Source: Flavobacterium suaedae
GTDB taxonomy: Bacteria > Bacteroidota > Bacteroidia > Flavobacteriales > Flavobacteriaceae
Direction of reading: 5' to 3'
Assembly (NCBI RefSeq): GCF_014642915.1
Contig: NZ_BMJE01000006.1
Span: 62,001-126,000, forward strand
DNA: 64,000 bases
The stretch's first letter is position 1. The number at the start of each line of letters is the position of its first letter. The position numbers and the translations under genes were made by a program. The notes beneath the pieces were generated by a model. It was not told the DNA's origin, did not search any database, and was given only the letters and a program-made list of their open reading frames with translations. This document shows positions 17,165 to 25,447 of this stretch, piece by piece.

Positions 17165-17900
17165 TCTAAAGCTTTTGGTTGTATTATTTCCGTTCATTGT
17201 TTTTGCACAGCAAAGAGAACTGAGAGGGCGTGTACTCGCAGGGGAAGTTCCGCTGCATGATGTGTATATAATAAATGCTACAAGCGGACAAGAAACTAAA
17301 ACAGTATATGGTAGTTTTTCTATTTCGGCGCAACCCGGAGATAAACTTGTAGTATACAGCCCTAAAATAAATACCCGAAAGTTTATTTTACACGAAGATG
17401 CTTTTAGCGATACACCATACATTATAACAGTAAACTTAACGCCACAAGAGCTGGAAGAGGTTGTTATTGATAAATATCAGGGTGTAGATGAGGTTACGCT
17501 GGGCTTAGTTCCCGCAGATCAAAAGCAATATACTTATGCAGAACGCCAGTATAAAGCAGGCGCAGGATTTAAAGCATATCATTTAGCATATATACTGGTA
17601 GGAGGAATGCCTTTAGACCCTCTTATTAATGCTATGACAGGAAGAGCTAAAATGTTGAAAAGCCAACTGGAAACAGGCAAAAAGGAGCAGCTTATCGCAT
17701 TGGCAGAGGAGTTATATCCTACAGATAAAATGGTTAATGATTTACATATTCCCGAAGAATATGCTCAGGGTTTTCTTTTTTATGCTGTTGAAGACGAAAG
17801 TTTGGCGCTGGCTTTAAAAGAAGGTAATGAAAAACAGGTTACTTTTTTAATGCTAAAGCTATCAGAAGAATATTTAGCGTCAATGCAGGTAAATGAATAA
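17154..17900 (+). CDS. Exported carboxypeptidase-regulatory-like domain protein, paralog 3
   Basis: Third paralog, 248 residues. The signal peptide is about 1-18 (LLVVLFPFIVFAQQ); Met1 or Met2 may be the start. The beta domain matches paralog 2 almost base for base, while the C-terminal helical domain (PEEYAQGFLFYAVEDESLALALKEGNEKQVTFLMLKL in outline) has diverged. The motif VDEVTLGLVPADQKQYTYAER is conserved, followed by PLINAMTGRAKMLKSQLE, resembling paralog 1. It overlaps paralog 4 by 8 nt. Function unknown. Confidence 0.8.
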   Translation: MMNSLKLLVVLFPFIVFAQQRELRGRVLAGEVPLHDVYIINATSGQETKTVYGSFSISAQPGDKLVVYSPKINTRKFILHEDAFSDTPYIITVNLTPQELEEVVIDKYQGVDEVTLGLVPADQKQYTYAERQYKAGAGFKAYHLAYILVGGMPLDPLINAMTGRAKMLKSQLETGKKEQLIALAEELYPTDKMVNDLHIPEEYAQGFLFYAVEDESLALALKEGNEKQVTFLMLKLSEEYLASMQVNE

Positions 17901-18612
17901 ACTACTTATCATATTATTTTTATTGCTAACAACCTTAGTTAGCGCGCAAAACAGGCAGCCTTTACAAGGTTTGGTCATTAGCGACACTTTAAAAATAGAA
18001 TACCTGTCAGTTATTAACTTAAGCACTAAAAAAGATACAATTACTGATGAAGCAGGGAATTTTATGATTGACGCTAGAGTAACTGATACATTACGTTTTG
18101 CAGGAGCTTTGGTACAAACAATAGACTATGTTTTACAGGAAAACGATTTTAAAGAAGAATTGTTTATTATACGTGTTTCGCCTGATGCTACAATGCTAAA
18201 GGAGGTGGTAATAAGTGGTCTTACAGGAAACTTGGCAACTGACAGTAAAAATACAGAAGTAACATTGTTAAACTCCCAGTTTAAAACTGCGGAAATTAAT
18301 GAACACGTATATAATAGCCCCGGCTTTGTGGGACTTTTTAAAATGATTTTTAAAAAGAAGCCCGGAACTAAAAAAGCGACAAGGTATAAATACAAACAAA
18401 CAAATTCATTCCCTATTGAGGTGCGAAACAGGTATGATGATAACTATTTTACAGAAACACTATCAATACCTCAGGAGGATATTATGAAGTTTCTATATTA
18501 TGCTGATACTCGCACTGCATACCACTTACTGGAACCCAATAAAGAATTAGAATTGCTACAGTTCCTTCGTGAAAAAAGTATGGAATATCTTAAGCATAAA
18601 GAGGAAAACTGA
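17893..18612 (+). CDS. Exported carboxypeptidase-regulatory-like domain protein, diverged paralog 4
   Basis: Fourth and most diverged member, 239 residues, with signal peptide 1-18 (LLIILFLLLTTLVSAQ). The beta domain keeps the pattern LQGLVISDTLKIEYLSVINL and DEAGNFMIDARVTDTLRF, and LKEVVISG marks its end. The VPADQKQYT motif is lost. The C-terminal part keeps only the general plan (LSIPQEDIMKFLYYAD near 194, FLREKSMEYLKHKEEN at the end). It closes the overlapping array; the next gene begins 22 nt later at its own -7 box. Role unknown. Confidence 0.75.
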   Translation: MNKLLIILFLLLTTLVSAQNRQPLQGLVISDTLKIEYLSVINLSTKKDTITDEAGNFMIDARVTDTLRFAGALVQTIDYVLQENDFKEELFIIRVSPDATMLKEVVISGLTGNLATDSKNTEVTLLNSQFKTAEINEHVYNSPGFVGLFKMIFKKKPGTKKATRYKYKQTNSFPIEVRNRYDDNYFTETLSIPQEDIMKFLYYADTRTAYHLLEPNKELELLQFLREKSMEYLKHKEEN

Positions 18613-18622
18613 TAAGTTTTAT

Positions 18623-18630
18623 TATTTTTG
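18623..18630 (+). promoter_or_regulatory. Candidate -7 element, near-leaderless, for the DUF6702-type gene
   Basis: TATTTTTG fits TAnnTTTG and ends 5 nt before the ATG at 18635, so transcription would begin at or beside the start codon. No TTG at the expected distance is present, and read-through from the array is also possible. Confidence 0.35.
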
Positions 18631-18634
18631 AAAA

Positions 18635-19135
18635 ATGAAGCAGATTAAGAGTGTCATTTTTCTTACACTTATTGCGTTTACCCTTATGGCAGCAGGAATG
18701 CATAAGTTTTATGTAGCTATTTTTCAGATGGACTTTGTGCCCGAGAAAGAAGTTATACAGATGACATCCCGGGTTTTTATTGATGATTTAGAATTGGCTT
18801 TTGAAAAAAAGTACGGTAAAAAGTTTTATTTCGGTACTAAAAAAGAAATTCCCGAAGCTAAAAAATACCTTGTAGACTATTTTGATAAAAACATTAAGAT
18901 AACCATAAACGAGGAACAAAAAGCAATTAAGTATTTAGGCAGAGAAATAGAAGACGATGTTTTAGTGTGCTACTATACTATACCTGCCAAAAAAGTAGAA
19001 TCAATTGAAATTGAAAATACTACTCTTTTTGATGCTTACAGAGAGCAGCAAAATATGGTGCACACCAATGTAAATAATACTAAAAAGAGCCTTTTGTTAA
19101 CTTACGATAAACCAAAAGGGAAACTGGAATATTAA
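18635..19135 (+). CDS. DUF6702-like exported protein
   Basis: A 166-residue protein with an N-terminal hydrophobic segment or signal peptide (about 6-20, VIFLTLIAFTLMAAG), then HKFYVAIFQMDFVPEKEVIQ, MTSRVFIDDLELAFEKKYG and a beta-rich remainder with YYTIPAKKVESIEIENTTLFDAY. These features match the small exported family, as I recall it DUF6702, that in Flavobacteria often lies directly before an M1 peptidase gene. Here the M1 start follows its stop after 1 nt, so co-translation is likely. No biochemical function is known to me. Confidence 0.7.
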   Translation: MKQIKSVIFLTLIAFTLMAAGMHKFYVAIFQMDFVPEKEVIQMTSRVFIDDLELAFEKKYGKKFYFGTKKEIPEAKKYLVDYFDKNIKITINEEQKAIKYLGREIEDDVLVCYYTIPAKKVESIEIENTTLFDAYREQQNMVHTNVNNTKKSLLLTYDKPKGKLEY

Positions 19136-19136
19136 G

Positions 19137-21383
19137 ATGAAGAAAGTACTATACATACTATCACTATTTACAGCTGTAACAGTAACCGCTCAGGAAGAAA
19201 CCAAGCAACGAGAGCCGGGGCATACAAACCAAAATAAGTTTAGGCAAATGTATGACCTTATGGCTACACCAAATATGTTCCGTACAGCATCAGGCGCTCC
19301 GGGTCCTGCTTATTATCAGCAGCAAGCCGATTATAAAATTGATGTGGAGCTGGATGATGAGAATACAAAACTTTACGGTACGGAGACCATTACCTACCAT
19401 AATAACTCACCTGAAAATTTAGAATATTTATGGGTGCAATTAGACCAAAACCGAAGAGCAGCAGACTCTGAATCGCCATTAGCTAATAGCGAAAAGGTAA
19501 ACCAATCCTATACATCAGAAGGTTTTAGTCGCAGGTATATGGAAGAGGCTTTTGATGGTGGTTTTAAAATAGAGTACGTAAAAGATGCCAATGGTAAACC
19601 AATGAGCTATACCATCAACAAAACAATGATGCGTATAAATCTTGCAGAACCATTAAAATCAGGAAGTAAAATATCATTCTCTATAAAATGGTGGTATAAT
19701 ATTAACAACTACTTTATAGTAGGAGGGCGTTCGGGGTACGAACATTTTGAAGAAGGAAACAATAACATATATGTAATAGCACAGTTTTACCCGCGTATGG
19801 CAGTGTATAACGATGTGGAAGGCTGGCAAAATATGCAGTTTTGGGGCGGAGGCGAATTTGCGCTGCCATTTGGTAATTTTGATGTGAATATCACCGTTCC
19901 TGCGGATCATATTATGGAGGCAACAGGAGAGCTGCAGAACAGAAAGGGTATTTTCACTAAAAAACAATTAAAGCGATACGAAAAAGCAACCAAAACTTTT
20001 GATGACCCTGTAGTAATTGTAACTGAAGAAGAAGCACGCGAAGCGGAAAAAGAGCATAGTACTAAAAAGAAAACATGGAGTTTTAAAGCAGAAAATGTTC
20101 GTGATTTTGGTTTTGCTACATCACGAAAGTTTATGTACGATGCTATGGCGGTGCAACTTTCGGGCAAAACAGCAATGGCAATATCAGTCTACCCTAAAGA
20201 AAGTAACCCGTTATGGGGTAAATACTCTACTCGTGTAGTAGCACATACACTAAAAACATATTCCAAATATACCTTTGATTACCCTTACCCTAAAGCAGTT
20301 TCGGTATCTGCTGAATCGCAGGGTATGGAGTACCCAATGATATGCTGGAACTACGGTCGCCCTGATAAAGATGGCTTTGTAAGTGATCGATTAAAATACG
20401 GAATGATAAGTGTTATTATTCATGAGGTAGGGCATAACTTCTTCCCGATGATTGTAAACTCTGATGAGCGCCAATGGACGTGGATGGACGAAGGTTTAAA
20501 TACCTTCCTGCAATACCTTACAGAACAGGAGTTTCAGGAAAATTACCCTTCACGCCGAGGTCCTGCTGATAAGATAGTACCGTACATGAGCGGAAACCAG
20601 GAGTTTTTAACGCCTATTATGACGAATTCCGAATCGTTATACCACTTTGGTTCTAACGCTTATGCTAAACCTGCAACAGGGCTTAATATACTTCGTGAAA
20701 CCATAATGGGCGAGGAACTGTTTGATTATGCTTTTAAAACCTATGCAAACCGCTGGAAGTTTAAGCATCCAACTCCGGAAGATTTTTTCCGTACTATGGA
20801 AGATGCTTCAGCAGTAGATTTAGACTGGTTTTGGAGAGGTTGGTTTTATAGTACTGATTATGTAGATATAGGGATTGAAGAAGTAAAGCAGTATCATGTT
20901 TCAAGTGAAAAACCAAAATCACAACAAGAAGAAACAGAAAAAGACAGGTTTTACAGGCATAACCCTAATGCTAAATATGTTTATATGATTCCTGAAGCGG
21001 AGGAAGAAGAACTTACTAAGCCATTAGATATAAATAGTGTAAAGGAATTAAGCGAGTATTTAGATGAAAATTTTACACCGCAGGAAAGAGCAAGGCTAAA
21101 AAGCCCTAAATATTTTTATGAAGTAACCTTCAACAAGCCCGGCGGCATGTTTATGCCTATTATTGCAGAGCTTGAATTTGCTGATGGTACTAAGGAGGTA
21201 CATACTTTCCCTGCGCAAATATGGAGAAAGAATAATAATACCGCTTCAAGGGTTTTTGCTACAGATAAAGAAGTGAAAAAAATAACAGTAGACCCTGAGT
21301 TAAAAACTGCTGATATTGATGTAAGTAACAATATTTGGCCCGCTCAGGAGGCTAAATCAAAATTCGATCAGTTTAGTGAATAG
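19137..21383 (+). CDS. Exported M1-family zinc metallopeptidase
   Basis: A 748-residue M1 (gluzincin) aminopeptidase-like enzyme with signal peptide 1-19 (VLYILSLFTAVTVTAQ). The N-terminal beta saddle (YKIDVELDDENTKLYGTETI near 66) precedes the catalytic domain. Zinc ligands are His429 and His433 in IIHEVGHNF and Glu452 in WMDEGLNTF, with Glu430 catalytic. The exopeptidase GAMEN equivalent is the atypical SQGMEYPM near 404. The last 150 residues are acidic and beta-rich. It is the final gene of the paralog-array operon and may process exported peptides; substrate unknown. Typical Bacteroidetes members of this branch are periplasmic. Confidence 0.88.
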   Translation: MKKVLYILSLFTAVTVTAQEETKQREPGHTNQNKFRQMYDLMATPNMFRTASGAPGPAYYQQQADYKIDVELDDENTKLYGTETITYHNNSPENLEYLWVQLDQNRRAADSESPLANSEKVNQSYTSEGFSRRYMEEAFDGGFKIEYVKDANGKPMSYTINKTMMRINLAEPLKSGSKISFSIKWWYNINNYFIVGGRSGYEHFEEGNNNIYVIAQFYPRMAVYNDVEGWQNMQFWGGGEFALPFGNFDVNITVPADHIMEATGELQNRKGIFTKKQLKRYEKATKTFDDPVVIVTEEEAREAEKEHSTKKKTWSFKAENVRDFGFATSRKFMYDAMAVQLSGKTAMAISVYPKESNPLWGKYSTRVVAHTLKTYSKYTFDYPYPKAVSVSAESQGMEYPMICWNYGRPDKDGFVSDRLKYGMISVIIHEVGHNFFPMIVNSDERQWTWMDEGLNTFLQYLTEQEFQENYPSRRGPADKIVPYMSGNQEFLTPIMTNSESLYHFGSNAYAKPATGLNILRETIMGEELFDYAFKTYANRWKFKHPTPEDFFRTMEDASAVDLDWFWRGWFYSTDYVDIGIEEVKQYHVSSEKPKSQQEETEKDRFYRHNPNAKYVYMIPEAEEEELTKPLDINSVKELSEYLDENFTPQERARLKSPKYFYEVTFNKPGGMFMPIIAELEFADGTKEVHTFPAQIWRKNNNTASRVFATDKEVKKITVDPELKTADIDVSNNIWPAQEAKSKFDQFSE

Positions 21384-21446
21384 TTAAATTAGCGTAAAAG
21401 CGGGTTAAACTAAACACCAAATATGCTTTAGCATCGTAAATATCTG

Positions 21447-21454
21447 TACATTTG
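21447..21454 (+). promoter_or_regulatory. Candidate -7 element for tatA
   Basis: TACATTTG, an exact TAnnTTTG match, ends 17 nt before the tatA ATG. The -33 TTG is not clear. Confidence 0.5.
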
Positions 21455-21471
21455 TATAAAATTATAGAGTT

Positions 21472-21798
21472 ATGTTTGGAATAGGAGGAGGAGAAATTTT
21501 CTTCATCATACTCGTAGTATTAATGCTTTTTGGCTCTGATAAGGTTCCTGAAATGGCAAGAACCTTGGGGAAAGGTATGCAGCAACTTAAAAATGCAACT
21601 AACGACATTAAGCATGAAATACACAATAGTGCTGATGTAAAAGAAATGAAAAACACTATCAACAAAATTAAGGCTGATAATATAACTAAAGAGATAACTC
21701 AAGATATTAAAGGCGAGGTTGATAAAGTAAAAGAGGACGTGAAAAAGGGTACTGAAGATATAGAAAATATATCAGGTCCTGTAAAAAGAATGAGATAA
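21472..21798 (+). CDS. tatA: Twin-arginine translocase subunit TatA/TatB-like
   Basis: A 108-residue protein with the Tat A/B layout: one N-terminal membrane helix (IFFIILVVLMLFGSDKVPE, about 8-25) with the FG-x-x-x-x-P hinge, then an amphipathic helix (MARTLGKGMQQLKNATNDIK) and a long charged, probably coiled tail. It forms the pore or receptor part of the folded-protein export system in the inner membrane. A and B types cannot be separated with confidence; the longish charged tail is compatible with either. The PAP2 phosphatase gene begins 3 nt after its stop. Confidence 0.88.
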   Translation: MFGIGGGEIFFIILVVLMLFGSDKVPEMARTLGKGMQQLKNATNDIKHEIHNSADVKEMKNTINKIKADNITKEITQDIKGEVDKVKEDVKKGTEDIENISGPVKRMR

Positions 21799-21801
21799 AG
21801 A

Positions 21802-22419
21802 ATGCTTGACTGGCTTTTACAACTGGACAGAGATGTCTTTGTATTTTTAAACGGATTAGGTTCGGAAAACTTTGATGGTTTCTGGCTTTTTATTACCAAA
21901 AAATTTAACTGGATTCCTGTTTTTGCAATAATACTCTACCTTACTTTTAAGAGACTGGGGTGGAAACACGCCGTATTACTTATACTGCTTATAGCGGCAC
22001 TAATTACCCTTACAGACCAAACTACAAATATATTTAAAAGAGGTTTTGAGCGCTTGCGCCCAAGTAGTGACCCCCTTTTAGCTGACTTAATACGTGCAGT
22101 TCAAAAAAGGAGGTCATTTAGCTTTATTTCTGGTCACGCTTCTAACTCTATGGCGGTAGCCTATTTTTTATATAGGGTTTTAAAACCTTACTTAAAATAC
22201 ATGGGCTTTATTTTTATATGGCCATTGGTTTTTGCTTACAGCCGTATATACCTTGGGTTGCATTATCCGGGTGATATACTTATGGGGTATGTATGGGGTA
22301 TTTTAATGGCATCTGTAATGTTGGTATTGTACCGCTATTTAAGAGACCGATTCTTCCCGCAACAAAAAGAGCAGTTAGATAACCCTACTAACAGTGAGCC
22401 CATCTCTGATGGGGAGTAA
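21802..22419 (+). CDS. PAP2-family membrane phosphatase
   Basis: A 205-residue integral membrane phosphatase with about five or six membrane helices. The PAP2 triad is intact: KRGFERLRP (K-x6-RP) near 76, FISGHASNSMA (SGH) near 108 and SRIYLGLHYPGD (SR-x5-H-x3-D) near 149. Likely substrates are lipid phosphates such as phosphatidic acid, undecaprenyl diphosphate or lipid A phosphate, which cannot be decided here. It follows tatA after 3 nt. Its last 45 bp, coding a hydrophilic tail, are antisense to the last 45 bp of the convergent O-methyltransferase. Confidence 0.9.
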   Translation: MLDWLLQLDRDVFVFLNGLGSENFDGFWLFITKKFNWIPVFAIILYLTFKRLGWKHAVLLILLIAALITLTDQTTNIFKRGFERLRPSSDPLLADLIRAVQKRRSFSFISGHASNSMAVAYFLYRVLKPYLKYMGFIFIWPLVFAYSRIYLGLHYPGDILMGYVWGILMASVMLVLYRYLRDRFFPQQKEQLDNPTNSEPISDGE

Positions 22420-23016
22420 AACAGTTTCCAGCCTTGGGTCTTCTTTAAGTAAACGGTTGTACTCCATTAATATTTCTGTGCTTTCATCGTTAGGCTTTAA
22501 AGGCTCTAATACTTTGCCACTCCATAAAACATTATCACTTAGTATAACTCCGCCTTTATTCATCATAGGCATAATCATTTCGTAATACTTAATATAGTTA
22601 GGCTTATCAGCATCTATAAAAACTAAGTCATATTTTTTGTTTAGTGCAGGTATAATATCAATTGCACTGCCAAGGTGTTGTTTTATTTGAGGACCCCATG
22701 GCGAACGGTCAAAATACTTTCGTTGAAAATCTACCAACTCCTCGTTAATATCTATAGTATCAAGTGTGCCATTGCTTTGCATTCCTTCTGCTAAGCATAA
22801 AGTAGCATAACCGGTATAAGTCCCTATTTCTAAAATGTGTTTGGGGTTTATCAGTTTCGCAAGCATACTAAGTACTCTGCCTTGTAAGTGACCGCTAAGC
22901 ATACGCGGTAGCAGTATTTTTTGATTTGTTTCACGATTAAGTTCCGCCAGAAGTTGCGGTTCGTCCTGGCTGTGTTTTTCTGTATAATCTTCCAGTTCTT
23001 CAGATACAAAATGCAT
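22375..23016 (-). CDS. Class I SAM-dependent O-methyltransferase (COMT-like)
   Basis: A 213-residue methyltransferase of the catechol/caffeoyl-CoA O-methyltransferase type (PF01596). Motifs are HILEIGTYTGYATLCLAEG near 60 (SAM-binding), DTIDINEE near 86, the metal-binding DLVFIDADKPNYIKYYE near 130 and GGVILSDNVLWSGKV near 154, where Asp and Asn bind Mg2+. Cytosolic; the methyl acceptor is unknown. It is the full family length, so the 45-bp tail-to-tail overlap with the PAP2 gene is not the product of truncation. Confidence 0.9.
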   Translation of the reverse strand: MHFVSEELEDYTEKHSQDEPQLLAELNRETNQKILLPRMLSGHLQGRVLSMLAKLINPKHILEIGTYTGYATLCLAEGMQSNGTLDTIDINEELVDFQRKYFDRSPWGPQIKQHLGSAIDIIPALNKKYDLVFIDADKPNYIKYYEMIMPMMNKGGVILSDNVLWSGKVLEPLKPNDESTEILMEYNRLLKEDPRLETVLLPIRDGLTVSRVI

Positions 23017-23140
23017 AAATTCTAAATTTTAAGTAAAGTTAAAAAACATAAGTGTAAGTTGTGTCGTATATATTAATATAGGCTAAAGTTTCGTTTAATA
23101 TATATTAACCTTAAATTTACGGCACATAAAGAATTTTATA

Positions 23141-25402
23141 ATGGGAAGAATTATTACAATATTTCTACTGCTTTTTGCAGTAACAATGCAAGCCCAGGTA
23201 ACTAACCAAGGGAAACCTAAAAGCTGGGAACTTAAGAATGTTCAATTTGAGCAGGTGCGTCCTGTAGAAATGCCTTCGTTTGATCTTAAAGCAATACAAG
23301 CGGAAGATAAGGCTAACGAAGGAAGAAAAGATATACCATGGCGTTACGGTTATGAGTTTATGGTAGACTACAGTCTTAACAACAGCGGTAGCTGGCAAAC
23401 TTTACCTGACGGTAGCAGAGTTTGGAGAATACGATTTCACTCGGAAGGTGCAAAAACAATGAATTTCCTTTTTAGTGATTTTTATATGCCAAAAGGGGCT
23501 AACCTTTATCTTTATAATAATGACCGTACAGACCTTTTAGGAGCTTATGACTCAAAACAAAATAATGAAGAAAGAGTTTTGGGTACATGGTTAGTAAAAG
23601 GAGAAGATATTTGGTTAGAATACTACGAGCCTGCTGAGGTAGCAGGACAAGGTAAACTGGAAATTTTCAAGCTGGTGCATGGTTACAGAACTTCGGAGAG
23701 TTTTGCGAAATCAACTAAAGCGCTTAATGATTCTGGTTACTGTAATTATGATGTAGATTGCTACATGGATGGTATCGAGCCGCTTAAAGAAATCAATAAA
23801 AAATCAGTAGCTCTTATAATCTCCGGTGGGGCAAGTTTTTGTACAGGAGCTCTTATAAATAACACAAGTAACGACGGTACACCATACTTTTTAACAGCCA
23901 ATCACTGTTACAGTAATCCAAGCCAATGGGCATTCCGTTTTAACTGGATAAGCCCTAACCCTGTTTGTGCAGCAACTGCAAATAGCCAGAGTAATAATGA
24001 TTTTAATCAAACAGTAAGTGGCGCGGTACTTAGAGCAAGACGTGCAGCGACTGATTTTTGCCTTGTTGAAATTACAGCCAACCTGCCAAGTAGCTGGGAT
24101 TTAATATGGGCAGGATGGGACAGGAGCGATATAACACCACCATCAACTTTTGGTATACACCATCCATCAGGAGACATAATGAAAGCTTGCCGAGATTTTA
24201 ATTCGCCTACAAAAACCAATTCGGGTGGAGAATATATGTGGAGAGTTAATGATTGGGATGTAGGGGTAACCGAAGGAGGCTCATCAGGTTCACCTTTATT
24301 TGATAATGAAGGTAGAATTATAGGGCAGCTATACGGAGGTTTGGCAGCTTGTAACGGAACTACTGATAACGGACAGTATGATGAATATGGAAGACTTGGA
24401 ATTTCATGGGCGCAGGGTACATCATCTTCACAAAGGTTAAGAGATTGGTTAGATCCTATAAACTCGGGTGCGTTTACAGTTGACTATTATCCGCCTACAG
24501 CAATATACCAATATGATGCCTCTGTAGAAGTTGTTAATTTAAATCAGGATGAGTGTGGTAAAAATATAGTTCCTGCAATTAAAATAACCAATAATGGTAC
24601 AGCACAGTTAAATACTCTTGCTATAACATATCAATTAGATAGTAATACGCCTGTAGTATATAACTGGGGAGGTTTCTTAAATTCAGGGCAAAGTGAGGTT
24701 GTTAACCTGCCACAGTTAACAGGAAATGCCGGGAATAATACTTTTACAGTAACAGTGAGCCAGCCTAATGGTAATACTGATGAGTTTGAAGAGAACAATA
24801 CAGCAGCAGCAGATTTTACAATAAATGCTTTCCCTGTGGGAGATGTTAACTTTACATTACTTACTGATGGATATGGAAGTGAAACTTCTTGGGAACTGCA
24901 GGAAGTAGGAGGCTCTGTATTATATTCAGGAGATAACTATGGCAACAATCAGCAATATAACGAAACTTTCGACCTTACTGCCGGATGCTATACATTTACA
25001 ATATTTGATGATGCTAATGATGGTATTTGCTGTGCCTGGGGTAACGGTAACTATTCTTTAACTACAATAGAAGGCGACGTTATTATTTCGGGAGGGGAAT
25101 TTGAAACATCTCAATCAATAACCTTCTATTTAGACCCATCTATGGCTGTAACAGGTCAGAAATTTAGTGATATCCTTACAGTATACCCTAACCCTTCAAA
25201 AGGAGTATTTAATGTATCAGTAAATACAGCAGGTGCTTTAAACTACCAAATGTACAATATGCTTGGGCAGGTAGTAACAGCAGGTAAACTTGCATCAGGT
25301 CAATCACAATTAGATATATCAACGGCTGCTAACGGAGTTTATATATTACAGGTAACTGATAATTCAGGTAAAACAGCTAATATTAAACTGGTTAAGGAGT
25401 AA
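23141..25402 (+). CDS. Secreted trypsin-like (lysyl endopeptidase-like) protease with T9SS sorting domain
   Basis: A 753-residue secreted serine protease. After a signal peptide (1-19) and a propeptide-like region (to about 200) comes a chymotrypsin-fold domain resembling Achromobacter lysyl endopeptidase. The triad is His255 (LTANHC), Asp305 (ATDFCLVE) and Ser382 (GGSSGSP). Several Cys (CNYDVDC, SFCTGAL, NPVCAA) suggest disulphides. Residues about 465-565 resemble a CARDB-like adhesion module. The final 75 residues (ILTVYPNPSKGVFNV ... GVYILQV) are a type A T9SS sorting domain, removed on export and often replaced by a lipid-polysaccharide anchor. Cleavage after Lys is suggested by similarity only. 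Confidence 0.9.
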   Translation: MGRIITIFLLLFAVTMQAQVTNQGKPKSWELKNVQFEQVRPVEMPSFDLKAIQAEDKANEGRKDIPWRYGYEFMVDYSLNNSGSWQTLPDGSRVWRIRFHSEGAKTMNFLFSDFYMPKGANLYLYNNDRTDLLGAYDSKQNNEERVLGTWLVKGEDIWLEYYEPAEVAGQGKLEIFKLVHGYRTSESFAKSTKALNDSGYCNYDVDCYMDGIEPLKEINKKSVALIISGGASFCTGALINNTSNDGTPYFLTANHCYSNPSQWAFRFNWISPNPVCAATANSQSNNDFNQTVSGAVLRARRAATDFCLVEITANLPSSWDLIWAGWDRSDITPPSTFGIHHPSGDIMKACRDFNSPTKTNSGGEYMWRVNDWDVGVTEGGSSGSPLFDNEGRIIGQLYGGLAACNGTTDNGQYDEYGRLGISWAQGTSSSQRLRDWLDPINSGAFTVDYYPPTAIYQYDASVEVVNLNQDECGKNIVPAIKITNNGTAQLNTLAITYQLDSNTPVVYNWGGFLNSGQSEVVNLPQLTGNAGNNTFTVTVSQPNGNTDEFEENNTAAADFTINAFPVGDVNFTLLTDGYGSETSWELQEVGGSVLYSGDNYGNNQQYNETFDLTAGCYTFTIFDDANDGICCAWGNGNYSLTTIEGDVIISGGEFETSQSITFYLDPSMAVTGQKFSDILTVYPNPSKGVFNVSVNTAGALNYQMYNMLGQVVTAGKLASGQSQLDISTAANGVYILQVTDNSGKTANIKLVKE

Positions 25403-25435
25403 TAGCAGTTAGCGTGTTAATTTATAAATAGTTAC

Positions 25436-25443
25436 TACCTTTG
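25436..25443 (+). promoter_or_regulatory. -7 element of rlmN, predicted leaderless transcript
   Basis: TACCTTTG matches TAnnTTTG and ends 5 nt before the rlmN ATG. With the usual 5-7 nt from box to start site, transcription would begin at the A of ATG. Confidence 0.55.
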
Positions 25444-25447
25444 CCGA

